A stretch of 64,000 nucleotides of DNA from Malikia granosa (GCF_002980595.1 NZ_PVLQ01000012.1:215804-279803); one strand, 5' to 3'; shown: positions 8,177 through 16,265, counted from the first letter of the stretch. Notes: generated by a model from the sequence alone, not told the origin. Program-made: numbers and translations.

Positions 8177-9154
8177 TCAGTCCAGCTTGGCGCCGACTTC
8201 CTTGACCACGCGTCCCCACCTGCCGATGTCGGCGCGGATCAACTGGGCAAATTGCTCGGGCGAACCGGTCGTGACGTCCAGGCCCTGGTCTTCGAGCTTC
8301 TTGCGCAGTTCGGGCGATGCCAGCGCCTTGTTCAGCTCCGAGTTCACCGCCGCCACGATGCCGGGCGGCAGGTGGGCCGGGCCCAGCACGCCAAACCAGG
8401 TCACGACCTCGAAGTCCTTGTAGCCGGACTCGGCCACGGTGGGCACCTGCGGCAGGTCGTCGGTGCGCTTCAACGCGGTCACGGCCAGGGGACGCAGCTT
8501 GCCGCTCTTGATCTGGCCCAGCAAGGTGGGCACCGACGAGACGTAGAGCTGGACCAGGCCACCCATGACGTCGTTGAGACCCTGGGTCGCACCCTTGTAG
8601 GGTACGTGGGTGAGCTTGATGCCCGCCGCGCGCTGGAGCATTTCGATGCCCAGGTGCGACACCGTGCCATTGCCCGAGGTGGCGTAGTTGAGCGCTCCAG
8701 GGCGGGCCTTGGCGGCGGCCACGACGTCGGCCAGGCTGCGGTAGGGCGAGTCGGCCGCCACCACCAGCACCTGCGGGGCATTGCCGATCAGCCCGATCGG
8801 GCTCAGGTCCTTGACCGGGTCGTAGGGCAGCTTGTTGTAGAGCGTGGGGTTGATGGCCAGGTTGCTGGTCTGGCCGATGACCAGGCTGTAGCCGTCGGCA
8901 GCCGACTTGGCCACCGTGTCGATGCCCAGGTTGCCGCCCGAGCCGGGCTTGTTGTCAACGACGAAGCTCCATTTCGTCGTCGTCGTGAGCCGGTTGACCA
9001 GTTCGCGGGCCACGATGTCGGTGCCACCGCCGGGGGGGAAGGGCACCACCATCCGGATTGGCTTGCCTGGCCAGCTGTCGGCCAGGCCGAGCAGGGGGGT
9101 GCAGGCCAGCAGGGTAGCCAAGGTGACGTGACGGCGCGTGAGGTGGGCTCGCAT
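8177..9154 (-). CDS. Bug-family (TctC-like) periplasmic solute receptor, first gene of operon
   Basis: 325 residues with a short signal peptide (RAHLTRRHVTLATLLACTPLLGLADS). Family motifs are IRMVVPFPPGGGTDIVAREL and NKPGSGGNLGIDTVAK. It is the promoter-proximal gene of the leftward operon, divergent from the IclR regulator across about 100 bp. Being first suggests that the bound molecule is the operon's growth substrate and perhaps the inducer sensed downstream by IclR. Ligand unknown; no TctA/TctB genes are nearby. Confidence 0.88.
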   Translation of the reverse strand: MRAHLTRRHVTLATLLACTPLLGLADSWPGKPIRMVVPFPPGGGTDIVARELVNRLTTTTKWSFVVDNKPGSGGNLGIDTVAKSAADGYSLVIGQTSNLAINPTLYNKLPYDPVKDLSPIGLIGNAPQVLVVAADSPYRSLADVVAAAKARPGALNYATSGNGTVSHLGIEMLQRAAGIKLTHVPYKGATQGLNDVMGGLVQLYVSSVPTLLGQIKSGKLRPLAVTALKRTDDLPQVPTVAESGYKDFEVVTWFGVLGPAHLPPGIVAAVNSELNKALASPELRKKLEDQGLDVTTGSPEQFAQLIRADIGRWGRVVKEVGAKLD

Positions 9155-9197
9155 GGGGTGGGCTTTCGTGTTCCGGGCAGGTGTTTGCGAATGGCCG

Positions 9198-9244
9198 CAC
9201 TGTAGGCAAGTGTTTCATTCAATACAATGCATGTTCGTACAGTG
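9198..9244. promoter_or_regulatory. Divergent promoter/operator between Bug operon and IclR gene
   Basis: A perfect 7-bp inverted repeat, CACTGTA at 9198-9204 and TACAGTG at 9238-9244, brackets this region. On the minus strand, TTGTAT (9227-9222) and TACAGT (9204-9199) are spaced by 17 bp and make a plausible sigma-70 promoter for the operon. On the plus strand, TACAGT (9238-9243) could be the -10 of the regulator gene with a poor -35. A smaller palindrome, CATT-caatac-AATG (9216-9229), lies near the centre. IclR proteins usually bind such palindromes in divergent promoters; occupancy here is inferred. Confidence 0.4.
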
Positions 9245-9255
9245 AAAGGTGTTTC

Positions 9256-10023
9256 ATGGAGCGACATGTCAAGACCGCCTGCGAGGCGGAGCCCAAGTCC
9301 GCCGACGGCGGCGTCATAGCCGTCACCCGCGCGCTGCAGATCATGGAAGCGTTCCGCATCGGCGAGCGGCAGCTGCCGCTGGCGGAACTGAGCCGGCGCA
9401 CGGGCTTGCACAACACGACGGTGCTGCGCCTGGCCCGGACGCTGGCGCTGTCGGACTTCATGGTCCAGAACGAGGATGGACAGTGGCGGCTCGGGCCCGC
9501 GGCGGGTTGGCTGGGGGCCCGCTACCAGGCGGGCTTCGACATCAACAACGTGGTCGAGCCCATGCTGCGCACCTTGTCGCAGGAAACGCGTGAGAGCGCG
9601 TCGTTCTACGTGCGCGAGGGTCAAGAACGGGTGTGCATGTCCCGGGTCGAGGGGATGCAGTCGGTGCGCCACCACGTGCGCATCGGCATGCGGCTGCCTC
9701 TGCAGTTGGGAGCGCCGGGGCGTGTGATCCTGGCTTTTTCAGGCGAGCCGGGTGCGGTCTATGAAGAAATCCGCCGTCGGGGCTATCACGTCTCGATGGG
9801 TGAACGGGAAGAGCAGGTATCGAGCGTGGCAGCACCGGTCTTTGGACTCAACTGGAGGCTGCTGGGTTCGATGTGCATATCGGGGCCCACGTCCCGTCTG
9901 GATCGAGAAAAATTGGAAGCTTTCGCGCAAACCGTGATGGATGCGGCCAACCGGCTGTCCTATGCCCTGGCGGGTGCGCGCTCCGAAGAGACCCCCAAGG
10001 TGGTGTCGACCTGGCACCCTTAG
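9256..10023 (+). CDS. IclR-family transcriptional regulator
   Basis: 255-residue DNA-binding regulator. The N-terminal winged helix-turn-helix spans about residues 20-85 (VTRALQIMEAF, LPLAELSRRTGLHNTTVLRL, then GQWRLGPAAGWLG). The C-terminal IclR effector domain covers about 100-245. The ATG at 9256 was chosen because AAGG lies 8 bases upstream and homology starts soon after; a longer upstream frame lacks a ribosome-binding site. It is transcribed divergently from the nine-gene operon, so it most likely controls that operon and itself through the palindrome between them, responding to a pathway metabolite. Activator or repressor mode cannot be told from sequence. Confidence 0.88.
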   Translation: MERHVKTACEAEPKSADGGVIAVTRALQIMEAFRIGERQLPLAELSRRTGLHNTTVLRLARTLALSDFMVQNEDGQWRLGPAAGWLGARYQAGFDINNVVEPMLRTLSQETRESASFYVREGQERVCMSRVEGMQSVRHHVRIGMRLPLQLGAPGRVILAFSGEPGAVYEEIRRRGYHVSMGEREEQVSSVAAPVFGLNWRLLGSMCISGPTSRLDREKLEAFAQTVMDAANRLSYALAGARSEETPKVVSTWHP

Positions 10024-10214
10024 GCCGGCAGACCGTCGCGACCGATCGGCGAGCGGGCGGGTAGATGGCGTCGGTCCAGCCGGGCTGACCGTGGTCCGCT
10101 GCGGCTGCCTTTGACCATGCACCCGCAACTTGCCAATCGGTACCCGCAACGACTGTCCGCCTCATGCACACCACGGCGCATCTGCACGGAAGCGAAACTG
10201 GCATTTCCAGGGAG

Positions 10215-10258
10215 GAAAAAGAAAAAGGTCCGAAAGCTGGCGGAGCTTCGCGGACCTT
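10215..10258 (-). terminator. Rho-independent terminator of tRNA-Leu
   Basis: Reading leftward after the tRNA 3' end, the stem AAGGTCCG pairs with CGGACCTT (10251-10258 with 10225-10232). It is extended internally by CGAAGCT against AGCTTT and followed by a U-rich tract (positions 10226 down to about 10215). It lies 5 bp beyond the tRNA CCA end. Confidence 0.8.
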
Positions 10259-10262
10259 GATC

Positions 10263-10347
10263 TGGTGCCCGAGGTCGGACTCGAACCGACACACCTTGCG
10301 GCGGGGGATTTTGAATCCCCTGCGTCTACCGATTTCGCCACCCGGGC
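10263..10347 (-). tRNA. tRNA-Leu (anticodon CAA)
   Basis: 85-nt tRNA including an encoded CCA. The acceptor GCCCGGG pairs with CTCGGGC. The anticodon stem GGGGA/TCCCC encloses TTCAAAA, giving anticodon CAA (reads UUG). A long variable arm typical of type II leucine tRNAs and the T-arm GGTTCGAGTCC are present. It is divergent from cysM, with an inverted repeat ACAGTG-atgg-CACTGT at 10371-10386 between them. A strong terminator follows. Confidence 0.95.
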
Positions 10348-10413
10348 AGGAATGAGAAGGAAATTATGGCACAGTGATGGCACTGTCCCTAGCATCCCAG
10401 AGAAAAAAGTCCC

Positions 10414-11352
10414 ATGACACGCGCGACCGCCCGCAGCCGGAAGAAACCCGTCATTTACCCCTCCCTGGAGGACACCATCGGCAACACGCCGCTGATCGCG
10501 CTGCAGCGCATCGGGGCCGAGTCCAACCGCGAACGCGGCAATGTGGTGCTGGCCAAGCTCGAGGGCAACAACCCGGCCGGTTCGGTCAAGGACCGGCCCG
10601 CGCTGTCGATGATCCGGCGCGCCGAGGAGCGCGGCGAGATCAAGCCTGGCGACACGCTGATCGAGGCGACCTCGGGCAACACCGGCATCGCGTTGGCGAT
10701 GGCCGCCGCCTTGCGCGGCTACCGCATGGTGCTGATCATGCCCGAGGACCTCAGCATTGAGCGCGCCCAGACCATGAAGGCCTTCGGTGCCGAGCTGATC
10801 CTCACCCCCAAGAGCGGCGGCATGGAATGCGCGCGCGACCTGGCCGACCAGATGGTCGCGCAGGGCAAGGGCAAGGTGCTCGACCAGTTCGCCAACCCCG
10901 ACAACCCGCGCATCCACTACGAAACCACCGGCCCCGAGCTGTGGAAGCAGACGCGCGGGCGCATCACGCATTTCGTCAGCGCGATGGGTACCACCGGCAC
11001 CATCACCGGGGTGTCGCGCTTCCTGAAGGAGCAGAACCCGGAGATCCGCATCATCGGCGCCCAGCCGAGCGAGGGTTCGCGCATTCCCGGCATCCGCAAG
11101 TGGCCGCAGGAATACCTGCCCAGGATCTACGACCCGAAGGCGGTCGACGAGCTGGTCTATGTCAGCCAGGTCGATGCCGAGGAGATGTGCCGCCGGCTCG
11201 CGCGCGAGGAGGGCATCTTCGCGGGCATCTCGGCCGCTGGCGCCTGCTGGGTCGCGCAGCAGATCGCGGCCCGGGAGCAGGATGCAACGATCGCCTTCAT
11301 CGTCTGCGACCGTGGCGACCGCTACCTGTCGACCGGCGTGTTTCCGGCCTGA
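10414..11352 (+). CDS. cysM: Cysteine synthase B (O-acetylserine sulfhydrylase B)
   Basis: 312-residue PLP enzyme making L-cysteine from O-acetylserine (or O-phosphoserine) with sulfide or thiosulfate, in the cytoplasm. The PLP lysine is in NPAGSVKDRPAL near residue 55. The phosphate-binding asparagine loop is EATSGNTGIAL, and the glycine-rich SAMGTTGTITG loop follows. The CysM-type signature VKDRPA, rather than CysK VKCRIG, supports isozyme B. A TusA-like sulfur carrier gene follows at about 20 bp, so sulfur assimilation and trafficking may be coupled. No CysB site could be recognised upstream. Confidence 0.93.
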   Translation: MTRATARSRKKPVIYPSLEDTIGNTPLIALQRIGAESNRERGNVVLAKLEGNNPAGSVKDRPALSMIRRAEERGEIKPGDTLIEATSGNTGIALAMAAALRGYRMVLIMPEDLSIERAQTMKAFGAELILTPKSGGMECARDLADQMVAQGKGKVLDQFANPDNPRIHYETTGPELWKQTRGRITHFVSAMGTTGTITGVSRFLKEQNPEIRIIGAQPSEGSRIPGIRKWPQEYLPRIYDPKAVDELVYVSQVDAEEMCRRLAREEGIFAGISAAGACWVAQQIAAREQDATIAFIVCDRGDRYLSTGVFPA

Positions 11353-11373
11353 AGCCTGGCCCAGGAATTGATG

Positions 11374-11616
11374 ATGTCAGGACAAGCGATGAACGCGGAT
11401 CTGGAACTCGACGCGCGCGGACTGAACTGTCCGCTGCCCATCCTCAAGGCCAAGAAGGCGCTGGCCGGCATGGCCAGCGGCCAGGTGCTGAAGGTGATCT
11501 GCACCGATGCCGGTTCGGTGCGCGATTTCCAGGCCTTTGCCAAGCAGACCGGCAACGAGTTGCTGCAGCAGGATCTGGGCGGGCCGGACTTCGTGACCTG
11601 GCTCAAGCGGCGCTGA
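11374..11616 (+). CDS. TusA-like sulfurtransferase (sulfur-carrier protein)
   Basis: About 80-residue cytoplasmic sulfur carrier. The family CPxP motif is seen in LDARGLNCPLPILKAKKAL, whose cysteine carries the persulfide, and the C-terminal FVTWLKRR matches the family ending. In Burkholderiales this copy commonly follows cysM; it may act in tRNA thiolation or general sulfur transfer, so the tusA symbol is withheld. The start is uncertain: three in-frame ATGs exist, and the one at 11374 has AGGA at 7 bases, while 11389 is also possible. Confidence 0.82.
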   Translation: MSGQAMNADLELDARGLNCPLPILKAKKALAGMASGQVLKVICTDAGSVRDFQAFAKQTGNELLQQDLGGPDFVTWLKRR

Positions 11617-11637
11617 GCGGCTGCACGGGAGCGGGCG

Positions 11638-11997
11638 ATGATCCAGGGCTTGAGCTGGCTGCTGCTGTTCCAGCTGGCTGGCGAATTGCTGGTGCTGCTG
11701 CTGGACTGGCCAGTACCCGGGCCGGTGGCCGGCATGGCCTTGCTGTTCCTGGCCTTGCTCTGGCGCGGCGGGCCAGGGCGCCGGCTGGCCCAGGCCTCGA
11801 GCCAGTTGCTGCTGCATCTGTCGCTGCTGTTCGTGCCGGCGGGCGCCGGCGTCGTGCTCTACGGCGCGCTGCTGGCGCGCGACTGGTGGCCGCTGTCGGT
11901 GGCGCTGGTGGCCAGCACGCTGCTGGCGATGGCCGTGGCGGCGCTGCTGCTACGCGCCCTGTTGCGCCGTTCCCGCCGCGACCCGGAGCAGCGCTGA
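11638..11997 (+). CDS. CidA/LrgA-family membrane protein
   Basis: 119 residues with four predicted membrane segments (about 5-22, 28-42, 58-82 and 88-108). The family pattern VPGPVAGMALLFLALL is clear near residue 26. LrgA/CidA proteins form holin-like or murein-hydrolase-export-modulating channels with a larger LrgB/CidB partner, encoded immediately downstream with a 1-bp gap. In several bacteria the pair handles pyruvate or glycolate export, so a metabolite-transport role is equally possible. Confidence 0.82.
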   Translation: MIQGLSWLLLFQLAGELLVLLLDWPVPGPVAGMALLFLALLWRGGPGRRLAQASSQLLLHLSLLFVPAGAGVVLYGALLARDWWPLSVALVASTLLAMAVAALLLRALLRRSRRDPEQR

Positions 11998-11998
11998 G

Positions 11999-12733
11999 AT
12001 GCTCGAGCGTGCCACCCTGGTCTGGGAGCGCCTGGCCGGCTCGCCGCTGCTGTGGCTGACGCTGACGCTGCTGGCCTACCAGTTCGGACTCTGGCTGCAG
12101 CGGCGCCTGCGCGGCCATGCGCTGGCCAATCCGGTGCTGGTCGCGGTCGCGCTGCTGTCCGCCCTGCTGCTGCTGACGGGAACCCCTTATGCCAGCTATA
12201 TGCAGGGCGGCGGGCTGATCCATTTCCTGCTCGGGCCGGCGACGGTGGCGCTGGCGATCCCGCTGCATGCCAACTGGCCCCGGCTCAAGCGCATGGCCGC
12301 TCCGCTGCTGATCGTGCTGCTGGTCGCGTCCCTGGTGGCGGCGGTCTCGGCCTGGGGATTGGGCGCCTGGCTGGGCGCCGGCCCCGAGTCGCGCCTCTCG
12401 CTCGCGATCAAGAGCATCACGACGCCGATCGCGATGGCGGTCACCGAGCGCCTGGGCGGCCTGCCCGCGCTGACCGCGGTGCTGGTGATCGTGACCGGCA
12501 TCGTCGGCGGACTGTGCGCCGAAGCGCTCTACCGCCGGCTGCGCATCGACGACGACGCGGTGCGCGGCTTCGCGCTCGGGCTGGCCGCCCATGGCCTGGG
12601 CACGGCGCGCGCCTTCCAGTTCAGCGAGCAGGCCGGCGCCTTTGCCGCGCTGGGCATGGGACTCAACGGCCTGCTGACCTCGTTTGCCTTGCCCTGGCTG
12701 CTGCCTTGGCTCGAGCGCCTGCTGGCGCGCTGA
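11999..12733 (+). CDS. CidB/LrgB-family membrane protein
   Basis: 244 residues, highly hydrophobic with seven or more membrane segments. Family hallmarks are a conserved interior loop, LGPATVALAIPLH, plus SITTPIAMAVTE and AAHGLGTARAF. It starts one base after the lrgA-type stop codon, so the two are translationally coupled and probably form one complex. The LrgAB pair influences autolysis or exports small carboxylates; which applies here cannot be decided. A hairpin follows in the short gap before convergent dusC. Confidence 0.85.
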   Translation: MLERATLVWERLAGSPLLWLTLTLLAYQFGLWLQRRLRGHALANPVLVAVALLSALLLLTGTPYASYMQGGGLIHFLLGPATVALAIPLHANWPRLKRMAAPLLIVLLVASLVAAVSAWGLGAWLGAGPESRLSLAIKSITTPIAMAVTERLGGLPALTAVLVIVTGIVGGLCAEALYRRLRIDDDAVRGFALGLAAHGLGTARAFQFSEQAGAFAALGMGLNGLLTSFALPWLLPWLERLLAR

Positions 12734-12734
12734 A

Positions 12735-12749
12735 AGCCCGGACCGGGCT
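12735..12749. terminator. Hairpin between convergent lrgB-like gene and dusC
   Basis: AGCCCGG and CCGGGCT separated by one A form a perfect 7-bp inverted repeat, 2 bp after the lrgB-type stop. There is no T-tract, so it may be a weak terminator or an mRNA 3'-end stabiliser serving both directions. Confidence 0.4.
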
Positions 12750-12802
12750 GGCGCCATGGCTGCCTGCCGCCGGGATGCCGGGCAGGTTCCGGCCGGTCCG
12801 GC

Positions 12803-13786
12803 TCAGGCGCAGGCCAGCACAGGGCCGGGCTGGGCTGACTGCTGTTCGTCCAGCCAGGCTTCGAGCACGCGCGTGTCGTTGACGGTGCGCAGCGCCTGGT
12901 AGGCGGCCTCGGCCTCGGGGTGGCGGCGGCGCAGGTAGTTGAGCCATTGCTTGAGCCGGCCGTGGCGCGCTCGCGGCTCGATCCGCTCCACCACGCGCTG
13001 CCAGAAAAGCACCAGCAGCGGGCGCAATTCGTCCCAGCCGGTTTCCGGCCTGCCGCCTGCCCGGCCCTGGTCGGCCAGGATGGCCAGCGCCAGCCCGGGG
13101 TCGGCGACCATGCCGCGGCCCAGCATCAGGTCGGCGCAGCCCGACTCCCGCAGGCAGCGGCGCGCGTCCGCCACGCTCCAGACCTCGCCATTGGCCACCA
13201 CCGGCAGCCGCACGGCCTGGCAGATGTCGGCGATCCGGTCCCAGTAGGCCGGGGGACGGTAGCCCTGGGCCCGGGTGCGGGCATGGACCACCAGCTGGTT
13301 GGCGCCGCCGGCCTCGATCGCCTGGGCGCAGGCCTCGGCGCGGCGGTCGTCGTCGAAGCCGAGCCGCATCTTGGCCGAGACCGGCATCGCTGCCGGCACC
13401 GCCCGTCGCACCGCCGACACGATGCGCTGCAGCAGCTCGGGGTCCTGCAGCAGCGCGGCGCCGCCACCATGGCGGTTGACGACCTTGGCCGGACAGCCGA
13501 AGTTCAGGTCGATGCCGGCCGGGCCGAGTCCGGCCAGCCGCGCCGCGTTCTCGGCCAGGCAGGCCGGGTCCGAACCCATCAGCTGCGCGCGCACCGGCAC
13601 GCCGGCGGCGGTGCGGCCGCCCTGCTCGAGCTCGGGCAGCACGCGGTAGAAGACCCGCTCGGGCAGCAGGGTGCCGGTGACGCGGATGAACTCGGAAACG
13701 CAGAGGTCGATGCCGCCGACCCGCGTGAGCGTGTCGCGCAGCGCGTAGTCGAGCAGCCCTTCCATGGGCGCGAGCAGGATGGCCAT
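12803..13786 (-). CDS. dusC: tRNA-dihydrouridine(16) synthase
   Basis: 327-residue FMN enzyme reducing a uridine in the tRNA D-loop with NADPH. The N-terminus LLAPMEGLLDYALRDTL and the early LCVSEFIRVT follow the DusC pattern. The catalytic cysteine is in DLNFGCPAKVVNRHGGGAALL, FMN-contacting VHARTRAQGY and VVANGEVW are present, and the C-terminal helical domain contains RLKQWLNYLRRRHPEAEAAY. The ATG at 13786 gives the usual family length; an ATG 13 codons upstream (13825) is possible, and neither has a good ribosome-binding site. The LysR gene lies just upstream on the same strand. Confidence 0.88.
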   Translation of the reverse strand: MAILLAPMEGLLDYALRDTLTRVGGIDLCVSEFIRVTGTLLPERVFYRVLPELEQGGRTAAGVPVRAQLMGSDPACLAENAARLAGLGPAGIDLNFGCPAKVVNRHGGGAALLQDPELLQRIVSAVRRAVPAAMPVSAKMRLGFDDDRRAEACAQAIEAGGANQLVVHARTRAQGYRPPAYWDRIADICQAVRLPVVANGEVWSVADARRCLRESGCADLMLGRGMVADPGLALAILADQGRAGGRPETGWDELRPLLVLFWQRVVERIEPRARHGRLKQWLNYLRRRHPEAEAAYQALRTVNDTRVLEAWLDEQQSAQPGPVLACA

Positions 13787-13835
13787 GATGTCGCAGTAGA
13801 TCGGGGGACAGCGATTGTCCGCCATCGGCGGCTTT

Positions 13836-14750
13836 TCAGCCGGCGAGCCGCTCCGGCGCGCGCGCGAACAGGGCACCGGCCCAGTCGATGAAGGCGCGCA
13901 GCCGGGCCGTCGCCTGGCGATTCGGCGGATAGAGCAGGTGCAGCGGCATGGCCGGCGGGCGGTGCGCGGGCAGGATTTCCTCCAGCTCGCCGCTGGCGAG
14001 CTGGTGCGCGACATGGAACAGCGGCACCTGGATCAGTCCCAGGCCGGCGCAGCAGGCCGCGACATAGCCGCCGCCGTCGTTGACCGCGACGCTGGCCGGC
14101 AGGTTCAGCCGCTCGACCTGGTCCGCGCACATGAACTCGAAGGCAAAGGCCTTGCCGGTGGTGGCCGACAGGTTGTCGACCGCGTGATGGCCCTGCAGCT
14201 CTGCCAGGCCCTGCGGGCGGCCATGGCGCTCCAGGTAGGTGCGGCTGGCGCAGGTCACCAGCGGCAGCACGGCGAGCCGCCGCGCGACCAGCGGCAGGTC
14301 CTCGTCGAGCGCGCCGATGCGCAGCACGCAGTCCACCCCCTCGCGCAGCGGGTCGATCTGGCGGTCGCTGATGCTGAACTCGATCCGGATCTCGGGGTAG
14401 CGGCGGCAGAAGTCGGGCAGCGCCGGCATCAGCACCAGCCGGCACAACGAGCCCGGCAGGTCGACCCGCAGCCGGCCGCGCGGCGAGCGGCCCGCCTGCG
14501 AGAACGCCGCCTCGGCCTCGTCGAGGTCGGCCAGGATCGCGCTGCAGCGCTGGTAGTAGTCGCTGCCGTCGAGCGTCGGCGTGACCTGGCGCGTCGTGCG
14601 CGCGAGCAGGCGCACGCCCAGCCTGGCCTCGAGCTGCTGGATGGCCTGGGTCGCGCCCGCGCGCGTGATGCCGAGCTGCTCGGCGGCGCGGCTGAAGCTG
14701 CCGAGCTCGACGATGCGGGTGAAGAGACGGATGGCCTCGAAGCGGTCCAT
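13836..14750 (-). CDS. LysR-family transcriptional regulator
   Basis: 304 residues. The N-terminal winged HTH covers residues 1-60 (LFTRIVELGSFSRAAEQLGITRAGATQAIQQLEARLG), followed by the linker helix and a periplasmic-binding-like effector domain (about 90-300). It resembles the CrgA/AaeR-like branch of short-linker LysR proteins. It is transcribed divergently from benE, whose promoter it probably controls together with its own; the effector may be benzoate or a related aromatic acid. No other benzoate genes are in the window. Confidence 0.87.
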   Translation of the reverse strand: MDRFEAIRLFTRIVELGSFSRAAEQLGITRAGATQAIQQLEARLGVRLLARTTRQVTPTLDGSDYYQRCSAILADLDEAEAAFSQAGRSPRGRLRVDLPGSLCRLVLMPALPDFCRRYPEIRIEFSISDRQIDPLREGVDCVLRIGALDEDLPLVARRLAVLPLVTCASRTYLERHGRPQGLAELQGHHAVDNLSATTGKAFAFEFMCADQVERLNLPASVAVNDGGGYVAACCAGLGLIQVPLFHVAHQLASGELEEILPAHRPPAMPLHLLYPPNRQATARLRAFIDWAGALFARAPERLAG

Positions 14751-14788
14751 GGGATTGTTATTTCAGGCTGAATGGTGTGTTGTCCTGT

Positions 14789-14804
14789 GGCTAATTATTA
14801 AGCC
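14789..14804. promoter_or_regulatory. Candidate LysR operator in the LysR/benE divergent gap
   Basis: The interrupted palindrome GGCTAATTATTAAGCC sits between the divergent genes, 38 bp from the LysR start. Its AT-rich core contrasts with its surroundings. LysR proteins bind T-N11-A palindromes in such positions. The assignment rests only on symmetry and location. Confidence 0.35.
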
Positions 14805-14909
14805 TCGGGAAACAGTGATACTGCTGGGCAGAGGCTGCCGCGCGTCCGCACCGGTTTTCCGGGCCGGCGCCGGCTGCCGTTCCCCCGAGATGCAGAAGAG
14901 ACGTCCCCG

Positions 14910-16148
14910 ATGCTGAGCCACCTTGAGATTCCCGCCGCCCGCAGTCCCGGACTGCGCCAGATCCGTTCCGACTTCGGCCTGGCCTATTTCGCCAACGGCC
15001 TGATCGGCTTCATCTTCTCGGCCACCGGGCCGGTGGCGATCGTGCTGTCGGTCGGCACCGGCGGCGGCCTGAGCCAGGCGCAGATGGCCTCCTGGGTCTT
15101 CGGCATGTTCTTCGTCAATGCGCTGATCACGATCGCGATGAGCTGGCGCTACCACATGCCGCTGGGCTTTGCCTGGACCATTCCCGGCACCGTGCTGGTC
15201 GGCCCCGCGCTGCAGCACCTGAACTTCGCCGAGGTGATCGGCGCCTTCTACGCGACCAGCGCGTTGATCCTGCTGCTCGGATTCAGCGGCTGGGTCAAGC
15301 GGCTGATGTCGGCCTTGCCGATGCCGATCGTGATGGGCATGGTCGCCGGCGTCTTCCTGCGCTTCGGCCTCGACCTGGTGCGCGCGCTGCACAGCGACGT
15401 GGCGATTGCCGCGCCGATGGTGATCGCCTTCATCGCGCTGTCGGTGCTGCCGGTCTGGGGCAAGCGGCTGCCGCCGCTGATCGGTGCGCTGATCGCAGGC
15501 GCCATCGCCATCCTGCTGCTCGGCCGCGGCGAGAGCGCGACCGTCGGCGCCTTTGCGCTGGCGCAGCCGGTGTTCACCGCGCCGCAATGGTCGATCGCCG
15601 CGCTGGTCGAGCTGGTGGTGCCGCTCGCGATCACGGTGCTGGTGGTGCAGAACGGGCAGGGCGTCGCGGTGCTGCGCGCGGCCAAGCACGAGCCGCCGGT
15701 CAACGCGATCGCCGTCGCCTGTGGCATAGGCGCGGCGCTGTGCGCCTCGGTCGGCGCGGTCAGCACCTGCCTGACCGGGCCGACCAACGCGCTGATGACC
15801 TCCTCGGGCGAGCGCCGCCGCCATTACACCGCCGCGCTGACCTTCGGCAGCTTCGGCCTGCTGTTCGGGCTGATGGCGCCGATCTTCACCGGTCTGATGC
15901 TGGCCACGCCCAAGTCCTACATCATGGTGCTGGGCGGACTGGCCATGCTGCGCGTGCTGCAGGGCGCCTTCGTCGCTTCCTTTGGTGGTGGCCGCTTCAC
16001 GCTCGGCGCGCTGATCAGCCTGCTGGTGACGGTGTCCGACATCAGCCTGCTCAATATCGGCGCGGCGTTCTGGGGCCTGCTGGCGGGCTTTGCCTTTTCC
16101 TGGCTGATGGAGAAGGCCGATTTCCAGCCACTGGCCAAGGGCAGCTGA
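14910..16148 (+). CDS. benE: Benzoate/H+ symporter, BenE family
   Basis: 412-residue inner-membrane transporter with about twelve hydrophobic segments. BenE-type features include FANGLIGFIFSATGPVAIVL at residues 28-47, FAWTIPGTVLVGPAL and GPTNALMTSSGERRRHYTAAL. It would import benzoate or a related aromatic acid with protons. A LysR regulator is divergent, and a universal stress protein gene follows 117 bp downstream with its own control region. No benzoate degradation genes are nearby, so the substrate rests on family resemblance. Confidence 0.85.
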   Translation: MLSHLEIPAARSPGLRQIRSDFGLAYFANGLIGFIFSATGPVAIVLSVGTGGGLSQAQMASWVFGMFFVNALITIAMSWRYHMPLGFAWTIPGTVLVGPALQHLNFAEVIGAFYATSALILLLGFSGWVKRLMSALPMPIVMGMVAGVFLRFGLDLVRALHSDVAIAAPMVIAFIALSVLPVWGKRLPPLIGALIAGAIAILLLGRGESATVGAFALAQPVFTAPQWSIAALVELVVPLAITVLVVQNGQGVAVLRAAKHEPPVNAIAVACGIGAALCASVGAVSTCLTGPTNALMTSSGERRRHYTAALTFGSFGLLFGLMAPIFTGLMLATPKSYIMVLGGLAMLRVLQGAFVASFGGGRFTLGALISLLVTVSDISLLNIGAAFWGLLAGFAFSWLMEKADFQPLAKGS

Positions 16149-16153
16149 AGATT

Positions 16154-16167
16154 TTGACCCAGCTCAA
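16154..16167. promoter_or_regulatory. FNR/ANR-like box upstream of universal stress gene
   Basis: TTGACCCAGCTCAA fits the FNR-type half-site arrangement TTGA-N6-TCAA, missing only the innermost T and A of TTGAT-N4-ATCAA. A possible -10, TATAGA, at 16206-16211 has no recognisable -35. This is consistent with an activator-dependent promoter in which the box is centred near -57. Activity under low oxygen is inferred from family habits. Confidence 0.4.
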
Positions 16168-16265
16168 GGTCGTAGTAGTACGGATCCGGAGCTGGGGCAG
16201 GCTTCTATAGAATGGGTTTATACCTATCAGTTTGACTCCATCCATCCCAATCAGAGGACATCACC

